Source: Lateolabrax maculatus (lineage: Eukaryota; Chordata; Actinopteri; Acropomatiformes; Lateolabracidae). From it: 64,000 nucleotides of DNA. Shown one piece after another: positions 38,501-46,691 of this stretch. The notes beneath the pieces are model-generated. The model was not told where the DNA came from and ran no database searches. It saw only the letters and a list, made by a program, of their open reading frames with translations. The position numbers and the translations under genes were made by a program. Every line of letters starts with the position of its first letter. Within the stretch, counting starts at the first letter, position 1. The DNA lies in the NCBI GenBank assembly GCA_031216445.1, contig CM062200.1, positions 7,765,001 through 7,829,000 of the forward strand, given 5' to 3'.

Positions 38501-41356
38501 AGCAGATTCAACGGGATCAACTCATGGGAGAAATGTCAGGCAAAATGATCACAGAATGAATCTAAAAACCCCTGGTGTGCTTGAATATTCATTAGGCAAA
38601 AGAAGCTTATTTTTGAAGCCATGTTCCTGACATTTTATTTGTAGTTATAATGTTGTAAAATGGAAAAATCATGTGTCTCTATGGTGATTATCTCACCTAT
38701 ACTCACAGTGCTATTTCAGCTGTGCACATTCGCAACCTCTGCACCACTCGACCTTTACTAAACAAATACAGGAGATTCCTGGCAGTAACCTCATTTACAC
38801 GCTGATTATCCCATTGATCAGGCATTTAACCTGCATGCAATAGATTACACTGACACCCTAATCAATTTTTCATTACTTGCTGGTGATATTTATAAACTAC
38901 TTCACACCAAGCCATTAAGTAATAATGGTTTTATAATAATGATTTGGAACAGGATGTCACACTACATGTATGGAAATGATCACAAACTGTTTTTTTAACA
39001 AGCGTTTCACTTTGTGACTTTACAATGAAGTCTCTAAACTGATAACAACTGATGCTCTGTGAACACAGGAAAGCTGTGAAGACCGAGAAATATTTCTGTC
39101 AAAATTTGCAAATACTGGGGAAGATTTATCGCCTTGGGGGGTCAATATAAAGTGTCTTTATCTTCTTTGTTTCTATTTCTATCTATTCTAGAGGCTCATT
39201 TCCTTGTTATTCTCAGGCTACATCCATATGTTCTTTCACCTAAGCTCTCGAGAGTCGATCAGGCTCTGAGGGAATGGAATATAAGACTTCTTAAACAAAT
39301 CAATACGGCCAAAAGTGTAATTATGAAGAGCATTGATTGAGATAAAGTTTGGGGAGAGCAGTATTAAGTATTGTCTGTCATCACTTTTCTTGTTTGATTT
39401 TCACAGAGCCGCCGTGCCTTGCTGAGCTGGAGAGGATCCAAGTGCAGGAGGCGGCCAAGAAGAAGCCCGGTAAATACATTTATCCTAAGAGTTCTGTTCA
39501 AGATATATGTGATTGAAGATTTTTGAATGCTACACTTGCACAGAAACACCTTTTGGACAGAAAAATCACCACTGAGTGACTAGCTGGCCATTAACTGCAC
39601 CGTCTGGCTGGCGTGTGCCCCCGCGCTCGCTCCAGGTTTCTGGGTGCGCTTACGTAACAAGGTGCCTGGAACAGCAGCCGAGAAGCTGGAGGAGGCTCAT
39701 TTAGGAGATCACAAGCATACGGCTAGGATTAAGCCCTAATCAGGCTGGTGGGGGGGGGAAGGGGGGATTAGGGGGCAGCGCGGGCTTTGGGAAAGAGCAA
39801 GGCTAATGCGGCTGTTTGGCTTCCTGAGAAACCCCTTGCCACAGTATCTACCCAGCATGCCCAACATGTTACACAGCTGCTTTTAAGTCTTCAAGCCTAC
39901 TTGTCTCATTGCTTGTGTTTTCTCTAGTTTACACAGTGGAGGTGGGAGGGGGTGGGGGGTGGCGGGGGGGGGTTTCAGGGCTTGTTAGAGAACTTCACTT
40001 TGGGTTTGACAAGAGTGTCCTGAGGGAGGCTGAAACAGTGGAGCTCTGTCATGGTGGCTGTCACTACATTTTTTTACATGCCACTCTCCCAGCATAAGGA
40101 AGCACATTACGCCAGCATACTGTACGAAATCACATCCAGCAGCATATGCATGCTTGCGTAAAACAAACAGGGAAGCTTTCTCTGTCTCCATGGTATTCTC
40201 TGCCAGAAAATCTGCCTCTCTCTCATGACTGATGGTCTTATCACAGGTTCACTAAGGCGGGCTGGCAGTCTCTCAGTTTATGCTGCGCTCGTCTCGGGCA
40301 TCAGCACGGGGGAGCTTTGTGTGCTGTGGGTATGAATGTTTAACAAGGCATGTGTGTGCGTGCACGGGCTCCTGCAGGGATGTACATTCCCAGCTGTGAT
40401 GAGGACGGCTACTACAGGAAAGTGCAGTGTGACCAGAGCCGAGGGGAGTGCTGGTGCGTCGACCAGCATGGCGGAGAGATGATGGGCAGCAGAATCCATG
40501 GCAACCCCGACTGCGGTAAGAGGGGGAGCATTTGGCAAACAGATATTTCTCACACTGTACACAGCAGGAAAATCTCCTTCTAATGAAGCAATTGTTTGTC
40601 TCTAATTGAGTCTTTGAAGCCGTATTTGCTCAAAACATGAAAGAATGTGACACTGCAGTGAGATTTCAACTTGTTTACAATGCAATTTAACTAGTTTCAA
40701 GTATTTTTTTAAACCAAGGTACATTTTTACTTGATTTTAGTGCCCTGACCTGCTTCATTCTTTCATATTTGATAATACAGACTTTTAGGAAATTCTCGAA
40801 ACAAGTTGATTTCTGATGGCAACAGGTTGTAATATTCTTTTTTTTTCCGTATTGTTTTAAGAACATTTAGGATTTTAGGACTCAAATAGGAGGAGAAATA
40901 ACAACTGCACCCATTCAAAACTCCATGTTGGATCTGAGTATCAGAAATAGGGCTGACAGTAATGGTTATTTTTGTTACTCTCTCTTCTTTTGATCAATGA
41001 ATTAATCACTTTGTCTATAAAATGTCAGAATTAGTGAAAAATACCCATCACAAGTTCTCAAACTCCAAGGTGACGTGACAATAACCCAAAATCTTCAAAT
41101 TTGAGATACTCAAACAGGCTCATGTTTTGCTTGATAATTATCTGTCAGTCAACTAATCATTCAGCTTAATTGTTTCAGAAGTAAAACCTGATGTATTTCT
41201 TCTTTCCCAGACGAGGTGGCAGGATACTCTGGAGATTTTGGGAGTGGAGTGGGATGGGAGGATGAAGAGGAGAAGGAGGCAGAGGACAACGGAGAGGAGG
41301 CGGAAGAGGAGGAAGAGGAGGAGGGCGAGGCAGACGACGGAGGATACATCTGGTAA
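5912..41356 (+). CDS. spock2: spock2 / testican-2, secreted proteoglycan (complete, 11 coding exons)
   Basis: Coding exons: 5912-6088, 22662-22670, 25228-25273, 31262-31376, 34890-34998, 35527-35641, 36333-36452, 36577-36795, 39407-39469, 40378-40515, 41211-41356; 1257 nt, 418 aa (human testican-2 is about 424). Seen: hydrophobic N-terminal signal peptide (about residues 1-19), testican N-terminal segment with NFMEDEQWL and KHWNRFRD, Cys-rich follistatin/Kazal-like region (about 82-190, motif CGSDGH), SPARC-type extracellular calcium domain with two EF hands (about 194-305, loops DTNSDLYLDQAE and DSYKDGKVSTAE), thyroglobulin type-1 domain with CWCV (about 309-371), and an acidic tail ending GGYIW with Ser-Gly sites (SGDFGSGVG) suited to glycosaminoglycan attachment. 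Known of the family: secreted calcium-binding heparan/chondroitin sulfate proteoglycan of brain and other matrix. The EVE insertion and PSCDEDGYY match testican-2 better than testican-1 or -3. There is no ATG between 5780 and the chosen start. Confidence 0.96.
6119..6154 (+). repeat. (CT)n microsatellite at the start of spock2 intron 1
   Basis: A dinucleotide run beginning about 30 nt after the exon 1 donor. It is followed at 6179-6192 by a T run. Confidence 0.9.
7120..7420. repeat. Probable interspersed repeat with CTGATACTGAT motifs
   Basis: Contains CCGATTCCAACT, GATACCAGGAAA, ATACTGATCTCGTGTATTGG and similar steps that I associate with a dispersed fish repeat. Related short motifs recur near 19,215 and 20,560. 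The family name cannot be assigned without a library search. Confidence 0.35.
12170..12322 (+). repeat. Interspersed repeat, family A (copy 1)
   Basis: Contains TCAGGGGATCATCAAAGTCA, CATGAACGTCTGCACAAACT and AATAGTTGTTGAGATATTTC. The same string of motifs occurs inverted at 34.44-34.63 kb and partly at 43.8-43.9 kb, so this is a dispersed repeat. I recall it as common in teleost introns; no family name is claimed. Confidence 0.65.
15109..15167. repeat. Short inverted repeat, 26-27-bp arms with 6-nt loop
   Basis: The left arm (15109-15134) and right arm (15141-15167) pair end to end, with one mismatch and one extra base. The arms meet at CATG and flank TTAATC. It could be a small foldback mobile-element remnant or a hairpin in the spock2 pre-mRNA. 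Confidence 0.8.
18113..18398. repeat. Terminal-inverted-repeat element, family B (copy 1, right end only)
   Basis: It ends in TATTTCCCAAAATGTCAAAC then CTATTCCTTTAA, the inverted counterpart of the GGAATAGTTTGACATTTTGG start seen at 23.89, 37.08 and 41.78 kb. It also has AGCTAGCC..GGCTCT and GCTAAGCTAAGC blocks shared by the other copies. Confidence 0.65.
20080..20420. repeat. Interspersed repeat with GACTTGGACTCGAGTC motifs
   Basis: ACTTGAGACTTGGACTCGAG at about 20089 and later GACTTGAGACAGGACTTGA near 20393 are typical of a dispersed fish repeat I have seen often. Inside it AGGCTGCCTAATCATT (20252) recurs inverted as AATGATTAGGCAGC (20293). Confidence 0.5.
21890..21912 (+). repeat. (GT)n microsatellite
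   Basis: About 11 GT units in spock2 intron 1. Confidence 0.9.
22662..22670 (+). CDS. spock2: spock2 coding exon 2, 9-nt microexon (Glu-Val-Glu)
   Basis: The sequence CCACAG|GAAGTCGAG|GTTAGT gives three whole codons, EVE, between FRD of exon 1 and DDYIK of exon 3, phase 0 on both sides. Human testican-2 has the same EVE at this place, while testican-1 goes straight from FRD to DDY. That supports a real, frame-neutral microexon and not a chance match. Confidence 0.85.
22671..25227 (+). other. spock2: spock2 intron 2
   Basis: 2.56 kb, AT-rich. It contains the family B repeat copy at about 23.89-24.13 kb and a possible degenerate repeat at 24.2-24.8 kb. No gene was seen. Confidence 0.7.
23889..24130. 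repeat. Terminal-inverted-repeat element, family B (copy 2, left end)
   Basis: It begins AAAGGAATAGTTTGACATTT, then GAGAAGATTCATACC, AGCTTAACTTAGCATAAA and ACAGCTAGTCTGG, in the same order as copies at 37.08 and 41.78 kb. The right end is not recognisable. Confidence 0.65.
25228..25273 (+). CDS. spock2: spock2 coding exon 3
   Basis: Acceptor TTTCCAG, donor A|GTAAGT. Encodes DDYIKNMEENVGSDE plus the first base of a Thr codon completed in exon 4. This linker is poorly conserved between testicans. Confidence 0.92.
25274..31261 (+). other. spock2: spock2 intron 3
   Basis: About 6 kb without a recognisable gene. The notable element is a purine-rich stretch at 30.59-30.74 kb. Other short reading frames here have no recognisable domain. 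Confidence 0.65.
30590..30740 (+). repeat. Purine-rich low-complexity tract
   Basis: A run of GGGAGG/GGAAGG/GAGAGG units on the + strand, nearly pyrimidine-free for about 80 nt, with a short GTGTGTG interruption. It could form triplex or G-quadruplex structures. No coding value. Confidence 0.75.
31262..31376 (+). CDS. spock2: spock2 coding exon 4
   Basis: Acceptor TTTGCAG, donor AG|GTAGGT. Encodes VDTTKDPCQNVKCSRHKVC and the following residues to LEH, the first half of the follistatin-like region. Cysteine spacing matches human testican-2. Confidence 0.95.
33040..33125 (+). repeat. 3' tail of an old interspersed repeat
   Basis: TTTTAATGCAAAGGTGCTAT followed by ACAAATAAAG and (ATT)n resembles the widespread teleost retroelement tail of the form 'GCGCTATATAAATAAAG plus ATT repeats'. 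Only the tail is visible, so the family is unassigned. Confidence 0.45.
34030..34210 (+). repeat. Interspersed repeat remnant
   Basis: Contains ACATTTACTTTGCAGATTC, GTCCAAAGCAACTTACAAT and AAGTGCATTCAAACTTGAC. I recognise these as the core of a dispersed fish repeat, by memory only. Confidence 0.5.
34440..34630 (-). repeat. Interspersed repeat, family A (copy 2, inverted)
   Basis: GTCGGTCCACCACTTTGACT, AATATCTCAACTATTGGATG and CATCCTAACTTTGATGATCC are, on the opposite strand, the same motifs in the same order as the copy at 12.17 kb. Confidence 0.65.
34890..34998 (+). CDS. spock2: spock2 coding exon 5
   Basis: Acceptor TGTTCAG, donor GAG|GTAAAA. Encodes the Kazal-like core with CKPCPV and VCGSDGHNYASE. 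The upstream linker (GKQPGQQEAHESS) differs from the human one. Confidence 0.94.
34999..35526 (+). other. spock2: spock2 intron 5, ending in a (TC)n acceptor tract
   Basis: 528 nt. The last 57 nt before exon 6 are (TC)n plus TTACAG. Nothing else was recognised. Confidence 0.8.
35470..35519 (+). repeat. (TC)25 microsatellite serving as polypyrimidine tract
   Basis: An uninterrupted TC run that ends 7 nt before exon 6 of spock2, so a microsatellite occupies the splice-acceptor pyrimidine tract. Confidence 0.92.
35527..35641 (+). CDS. spock2: spock2 coding exon 6
   Basis: Acceptor TTACAG directly follows a 50-nt (TC)n tract; donor G|GTAAGT. Encodes CKLEQQACLTGKDINIMC and CPC, completing the Kazal-like fold, then a Thr-rich linker. 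Confidence 0.94.
35642..36332 (+). other. spock2: spock2 intron 6
   Basis: 691 nt of unique-looking sequence with no recognised element. Confidence 0.7.
36333..36452 (+). CDS. spock2: spock2 coding exon 7
   Basis: Acceptor CCCCCAG, donor CAG|GTTAGA. Encodes CTGQDLADLGDRLRDWFQLL, the opening helix of the extracellular calcium domain, followed by a linker with an N-glycosylation sequon (NNS). Only 124 nt of intron separate it from exon 8. Confidence 0.95.
36577..36795 (+). CDS. spock2: spock2 coding exon 8 (EF-hand pair)
   Basis: The longest coding exon. Acceptor TGACAG, donor A|GTGAGT. It carries both calcium loops: DTNSDLYLDQAE with ligands at 1, 3, 5, 9 and 12, and DSYKDGKVSTAE, the SPARC-type second hand. 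CKDSIGWMF is identical to human testican-2. Confidence 0.96.
37075..37265. repeat. Terminal-inverted-repeat element, family B (copy 3, left end)
   Basis: GAGGAATAGTTTGACATTTT then AGAAGATCGATACC, TAGCTTAGCTTAGCATAAAG and ACTGGAAGCAG, in the order seen in the other copies. The right terminus is not found. Confidence 0.7.
37645..37800. repeat. Probable LINE-type 3' remnant
   Basis: CCATCCATTCATCTATTTTC followed by CGCCGCCTATCCAGGTCC resembles the common fish 'CCATCCATTTTC..CGCTTATCC' retroelement end. Assignment is from memory. Confidence 0.4.
39407..39469 (+). CDS. spock2: spock2 coding exon 9
   Basis: Acceptor TTCACAG, donor G|GTAAAT. Encodes PPCLAELERIQVQEAAKKKP, the start of the thyroglobulin type-1 domain. 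Confidence 0.94.
39470..40377 (+). other. spock2: spock2 intron 9, with a GC-rich unique block
   Basis: 908 nt. Bases 39600-39830 are GC-rich, non-repetitive in appearance and contain GGATTA sites and G-runs (listed as a finding). A second G-rich run lies at 39946-39972. Confidence 0.6.
39946..39972 (+). repeat. G-rich tract, G-quadruplex capable
   Basis: G-runs separated by one to a few bases (GGGAGGGGGTGGGGGGTGGC and a further G9). The pattern meets the usual four-run G-quadruplex criterion. Confidence 0.75.
40378..40515 (+). CDS. spock2: spock2 coding exon 10 (thyroglobulin type-1 core)
   Basis: Acceptor CCTGCAG, donor G|GTAAGA. Encodes MYIPSCDEDGYYRKVQC and the diagnostic CWCVD motif, ending GNPDC. 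Confidence 0.96.
40516..41210 (+). other. spock2: spock2 intron 10
   Basis: 695 nt, AT-rich. Nothing recognised. Confidence 0.7.
41211..41356 (+). CDS. spock2: spock2 coding exon 11 (acidic, GAG-attachment tail) and stop
   Basis: Acceptor TTTCCCAG. Encodes SGDFGSGVGWEDEEE, a Glu/Asp-rich run and the family C-terminus DDGGYIW, then TAA at 41354-41356. GAG/GAA repeats make the coding strand purine-rich. Confidence 0.96.
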
Positions 41357-42745
41357 AACTGTCTGACCCCACGCTGAGAGCCGAGTCACAGCTGCTGGCC
41401 TGAAAATCCACAGGGATGGCTCTCTCCGTACAGCAAAAGATTTTGGGATCGGACTCTGGAGGCATGGAGTGATGTATCATCCTGGTGGGATATGTGGTGC
41501 TGGTCCAGGGATGAGACGAAGACCAGTTTTTGTCTTAGATATGTGTAATTGCTTCATTCTCCTCTCTGTTTTTTGAGCAACAGAGCTTTTTGTTTTGCCG
41601 TCCTGAAAAAAGCAGGACCCACTGACTACTGCGCCATAAGTAGCTAAAGCCCATCAGAGTTCCTATCATGTCCGACCACCATCTATGCATATAGAGATTA
41701 CCAGTAATTTTGTATTGTGTAAACAATTGCTTGAGTATTAGAGCCGCTGTCCCACTGGAATGACTAGAGATCAGAATTTAGAGGAATAGTTTGGCATTTT
41801 GGGAAATACGCTTGTTTGCTTTCTCGCAGAGAGTTTTATGAGAAGCTTGAAACCACCCTCGCTTTATATATGAAGCACCACTTAGTAGATGTTAGTTTGC
41901 CTTAGCTTACCATAAAGACTGGAAACGGGGAATCAGTTGCTTGGCTCTGTCTAAAAGCAAAGAAATCTGCTCCCAAGTGGCCAAAAAATGCAGTTATTGC
42001 AGTTTGAACTAAACTGAGCTAATAATATTAAGCTGTAGCTTCATATTATATACAGAGAGTGGTGTTGATCTTCCCATCAATCTCAGATGGATTGCAAATA
42101 AGCATATTTTCCAAAATGTCGAACTGTTCCTTAAAGCCGTTAAGTACAATGTGGTTATGTATTTCCAAACTGATTCTGTATATAAATCCAGTGTAAATGA
42201 TCTGTGAAGAAAGCTTAGAGGATTTCAGGTTACTATGGTTTCAAGCGAACTTTATGATGAAGGTTCACCACAGCTCATAGCAGTTTTTAAATCTTACATG
42301 CTTTACAAACTAAGTGGATACACACTACTATACAGGACCTACATTTCCAGTTGGATTACTTTTATTGAAAGCCTGTAGAATGTACTTTAATGACCCAAAC
42401 TGCACATACAGTAGAAACCACTAGTCGCTCTCCTCTGCTAACTCTGAAATCATGTCAAAGAATGTGCCACAACTATGTTTTATTCTGAGTTTATGAGTTA
42501 TGAGTTTGCAACTTGAAAAACTGTATTTTGTGTTTATAAAAAAAAAAATGCGTGCATTACTTGAAGTTCTGTGTGTATACTTGAATTCACATTGTAATTT
42601 TTTTTCTATGAGAATATCGTTGCCATGTCTTCATTCATGCTATTGGTAGGCCAGACATTTGGTTGTTTTTAGTATTGCATGTTAGTAAATAAGAATGTAC
42701 TTCTAGGCTGAGCACTTTACTAATAAAGGCACCGGAGCCAAGCCG
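41357..42745 (+). other. spock2: spock2 3' UTR with poly(A) signal
   Basis: About 1.39 kb from the stop codon to just past AATAAA at 42722-42727, the best cleavage signal I see. The UTR contains a 360-bp terminal-inverted-repeat element (listed separately). The exact cleavage point is inferred. Confidence 0.65.
41778..42136. repeat. Terminal-inverted-repeat element, family B (copy 4, both ends) inside the spock2 3' UTR
   Basis: The left end is GAGGAATAGTTTGGCATTTT (41781). The right end AAAATGTCGAACTGTTCCTT (about 42114) is its inverted complement with few changes. The roughly 360-bp length and both termini make it the only complete copy in the window. No transposase frame is present, so it is non-autonomous. 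Confidence 0.75.
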
Positions 42746-43804
42746 TATGTTGACTTGAATCTTTTCTTAACATTTTCAGGGATGAAAATGATCATCCAGA
42801 GAGAAAGTAGATCGAGTTTGGGGCTACTGTGCCGCCAGTCACACTCCATCTTCCTCTATATTTAATGATGGGTATTTTTGCAATGATCCTGCTGGATAAA
42901 GAAGGGAACACTGGGCTTAGGTGCCTGTGGGGAAATTAAATGAATCCGCAAGATAAAGGCAGGTTGATTGTCCTCACTGTAGGAAGATGGTCAGGAGAGG
43001 ATATGTATCACAGACTGCAGCGCGCAGCTTTTTTAACCTCAGCAGATCCATATTTACTACAAATGTAGCTTGTGTGCTAAAATTGGGCATAAATTAACTA
43101 ACTCTATTTCCAGGAATACCCCAGCCTATTTTATGTGGAGTGTTTTGCTTATAAAACATAAGCTGCATGATATTTTGGAGCACAGAACTACTTTCTCATG
43201 ACCTTTTGGTTCCCCACCTGGTGTGTGAAGCACTGATTACTGAAGCTTATTACGGCTAAGTCCTATAACAACAGCGATTACGTCTGATGATGTTTAACAA
43301 GGCGTTACCTAAATACGATTTCATAGTCATCTACAATCATAGAGCCTGCAGTGGAATAAAAAAGAAGTTGAAAGCTGCAGAATCTGATCTGAGTTGAGTC
43401 TCTGACAAGCAGGTGGGGGTAATTGCTGTGGATATTTTGGTGCTCAGCTGCCACCTCATGATAAAGGAACAAATTACAGCCAATTACCAGCCATTACTTT
43501 TTAGATAAGGTCTAAAATACATTGTGTTGTTGAGCAGAAACAAAGTGAGTTACCTGAAAAGTTGACATTTTTGAGATACAAAAAGTTCACCAAAATAACC
43601 AAAAAATATTTCACAAATAGAGGAGTAAAAATAAAAGTGCAATATTTCCTTCTGAAATGTAGTGGAGGAAAACTAGAATGTCTCCCAAAGTGGAAACACT
43701 CAAGTACCAGGACCTGAACCTTATTTTGAATACATCAGCTGAGTAAATGCATCAATACTCAAGCAGTCCTGTCAATAGTTATCAAGACATTTCATTTAAA
43801 GCCC

Positions 43805-43910
43805 AAAAATGTCAAGCTCATGGTGGCTCTGGAGGAAAAGTCAGTGGGGTTCATTATCTGGGTACCATGATGGTCTGAGCCAATCCATCCAGTAGATGTT
43901 ATTTCCAGCA
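43805..43910 (+). repeat. Interspersed repeat, family A (copy 3, partial)
   Basis: GGAGGAAAAGTCAGTGGGGT, TCTGGGTACCATGATGGTCT and CAATCCATCCAGTAGATGTT align with the motif order of the copy at 12.17 kb. Confidence 0.5.
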
Positions 43911-43914
43911 GTAA

Positions 43915-44245
43915 AATCATTTCTAATACTGAGAGGCAGCCAGTGAAGGGCAGCAAGGATTGGGGTAGTGCGGTCACTTCTCTTGAACTGTGTTTAAAGC
44001 CTGGAAGCAGCACTCTGCAGTAACTGCTGATATTACATTAAGACCCATCACAATAAATAAGCCTGGATTTAAAAGCATCAACGACCTTCTTCATGTCTGA
44101 GAATGAAAAGAAAACCTCAGTGATGTGCCAAAATAAAACATGATTGCTACACTTTAGTTACTTGAGCATCAAAGGATGAATCAGCTGTCTCAATCAAAAA
44201 TTACCCCGAGATTACAGCCTTCTGGCTTCACACTGGTTGATAAAC
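43915..44245. repeat. Interspersed repeat, AGGCAGCCAGTGAAGGGC type
   Basis: GAGAGGCAGCCAGTGAAGGG, TAAAGCCTGGAAGCAGCACT, AAAGCATCAACGACCTTCTT and TCAGCTGTCTCAATC follow the order of a very common dispersed repeat of teleosts, as I recall it. Old and diverged. Confidence 0.5.
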
Positions 44246-44267
44246 AAGCTCCTAAGACTACACATAA

Positions 44268-44600
44268 GATACAGTGCCTATAGAAGTATACAGCGCTTTG
44301 GACTGTAAGTGTGTCTTTACAACATCAAATCACAGTGGATATCATTTGGATTTTTATACTTTAACGTCAAAGTGAAAAACAAATCTCAAAAACAATTGAT
44401 TGGAAAAGTATCCACCCCCCAAAAGTCAATATTTAAAAGGGCATATTTGGCAAATGCCAGATTTGAGCCTTGCAATCGCTTGCCCCATTATTCATAATTC
44501 TCCTAATTGAATGCATCATGAGTTAACCTTTAACTGAAACACAAAAAGTGCAATGGCGGTGAATTATCTTTAAAGCCCCTGTAATTACTAGTGTAATTGT
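44268..44600 (+). repeat. Tc1/mariner-like non-autonomous remnant
   Basis: ACAGTGCCTATAGAAGTATA at the left, followed by AACATCAAATCACAGTGGAT and AACGTCAAAGTGAAAA, is the typical terminal region of fish ACAGTGCC-ended elements. No transposase frame remains and the right end was not located. Confidence 0.45.
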
Positions 44601-44744
44601 TGAAGAGACACTAACAAATGACCCAAGATCGAGCCCCAGTGGGGCACAAGAGGACGAGGCTCCTCCAACCAGAACAGAGTAGGAGTGTGAAAAAGGCTTT
44701 CGTTGGATTTAAAAATAAAGAAATGACACACGGCCAGTTGAGTC

Positions 44745-46574
44745 GAAAAAAAAAAAGGTTTTTATTACAACATCTGAACCACTCATCATATAGATCAATC
44801 TTTGTGTGTGGATGTTGTCATTCAAGTTAAAACTATTTGCACAGAAAATTATTTCAAGTTATAATAAATTATAAATAACTCCAGTGCTTCATAGTGTCAG
44901 CTAAAGGGCAGTTACTGTACAAACATATACATTTGCATTATACATAATTTACAGGAGTTCAGCAACTGGTACAGAACACTGTTCAAAGGAAAAGCAGTTT
45001 GTTTACTTGGATACTTTATCTTAGTAAACTCTCAAGATTCCCTGTATAAAATCTGTTTTATATGTATATTTTTATATCAGCCACAAATATCCCTGCATTT
45101 ATTAATAAACAGCATAATCGAAATGTTACGCTGTAAACATGGGATGCAGGAAACCGTTAACAGGGCACAATGATCACATTTCTGTGCCTCATGATCTATT
45201 TCCTGCTTCTCATAATAAGGAAGCAAATGTATACAGATCATTGTATAAATGCATACGTGTTTACATGCATGGACTCAAAGAACAGAAACATTGAAGTTTG
45301 CAGAACAAAATAACAATATTAAATTACAGGTTAGCATATTAACGTTTGCAAGTGCACTCTCATATCTTTTCAGATAGTCAAAAAGTACCTTACCTGCAGC
45401 ACTTCAACCCTGTTACATGCTGATTACATACCTATATATATTGCTCCAGAATAAAGGAATAAAAAACAAACAACAATGTGATTTAATAAACAGGCTCAGA
45501 ACCACATATATTCTTTCCTACTCTCAAATACAGTGGAGTAAGATTGTCTCTGCTAGAGTACAGTTGGTCATTCTACTTTATTGCTTCCTGACATTTTAAG
45601 GGCAATGCATTATTACAGCCTTTATGATATAATAAAGCAAGGGCAGCCATTGAAAGTCATAAAGTTCTGTACTGAACATCCCAAAGTCAAAGATAACGAA
45701 GACTTATTTCAGTCCAACTAACACACTTCAAATTAGCTGCCTTCTGTGTAACATGTAACGTCACTTTGAGTCAACACATGTAGGAAAAGATGTTCGAGCA
45801 AAAATAAACAAGCCAATTTCATCAAGACACTGAAAGTGAGACGCGCATTATTCACAGCACACTCATCAGTGAGCAGCTCAATTTGACTCAGTTTACTCCA
45901 TCATCTTTGCCTTTATTTGAGGGACATGCTGTCTTTTCTCCTTTTTTGGTTTCTAAAGGGGATTTGAAGTTATTTTGGCTCAGTGCTCAGAATGGAAGAT
46001 ATCTTTTGTTGAAGTCCAAATCTCTCTCCCAGCTAATCCCAAAGTCATTAGCATACATATTTGGCTATATGCTTTGAAGGCAGCCGATGCGTAGCATTAG
46101 ATTAAATGAACTAAAAGGAATCTTCTGTATTTAGTTATTTGTCTAATTTTAAAATCTAAACTCCGCCATTTTAATCCGATGTCAGACAAGCATTTAACTA
46201 CCCACAACAATCACCACCATAATCGCGTCCTAATAAATTCCAACTGGACCAGTTAGTCTATTCCATAATAAATAATGCAACACTGATGTGTACATATCTA
46301 CATTCTTGCATAATGTATGATTGCTCATGTTACAACTCATCTGACTCTCACATTAATAACACACGTAGGACAGTTCAGCATGAACCACTTTTAAAAGTTT
46401 GCATAGAAACCTTTAAAACCTGAATAAATGCCTTAAGTATTAAAAAGAATATGCTCTTAATAATACCATTCGAAATTTGGGGTGATTGGCATTGGCAAAG
46501 AGACAAAGTCTTTGCCATGCTTCATGAAAATGTGCCGAGGAAATCAACTTCTGTCTAAGCTTCAGTCCTGCATG
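44745..46574 (-). other. sar1a: sar1a 3' UTR (extent inferred)
   Basis: AT-rich, no coding potential. An AATAAA on the minus strand (44766-44761) is a plausible distal poly(A) signal; another lies near 45,100, so a shorter UTR is possible. Confidence 0.4.
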
Positions 46575-46691
46575 TCAGTCGATGTACTGTGATAACCATC
46601 TGAAACCTTCCCCATAGCCTTGTTTTTTCAACACGCTGCACATGAAAATCTCCAGCGGTCGGACGTTCAGCTCCTTCAGGGAGACATTTCC
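46575..46691 (-). CDS. sar1a: sar1a coding exon 6 and stop
   Basis: Acceptor TCGACAG. Encodes GNVSLKELNVRPLEIFMCSV and GYGEGFRWLSQYID; TGA at 46577-46575. Confidence 0.96.
   Translation of the reverse strand, partial: GNVSLKELNVRPLEIFMCSVLKKQGYGEGFRWLSQYID

Larger units (their letters stand above)
36796..39406 (+). other. spock2: spock2 intron 8
   Basis: 2.6 kb with a family B repeat at 37.08 kb and a probable retroelement tail at 37.65-37.8 kb. No gene was recognised. Confidence 0.65.
42746..44744. other. Convergent intergenic spacer between spock2 and sar1a
   Basis: It lies between the spock2 poly(A) site and the presumed sar1a 3' end. From 43.8 kb onward it is a mosaic of repeat remnants (three listed separately). 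42.75-43.8 kb has no recognised element and no gene. Confidence 0.6.

Noticed and set aside
40350..40583. 77-aa frame starting MCVRARAPAGMYIPSCDEDG
   Set aside because: The part from MYIPSC is spock2 exon 10; the preceding residues are intron read-through upstream of the CCTGCAG acceptor.
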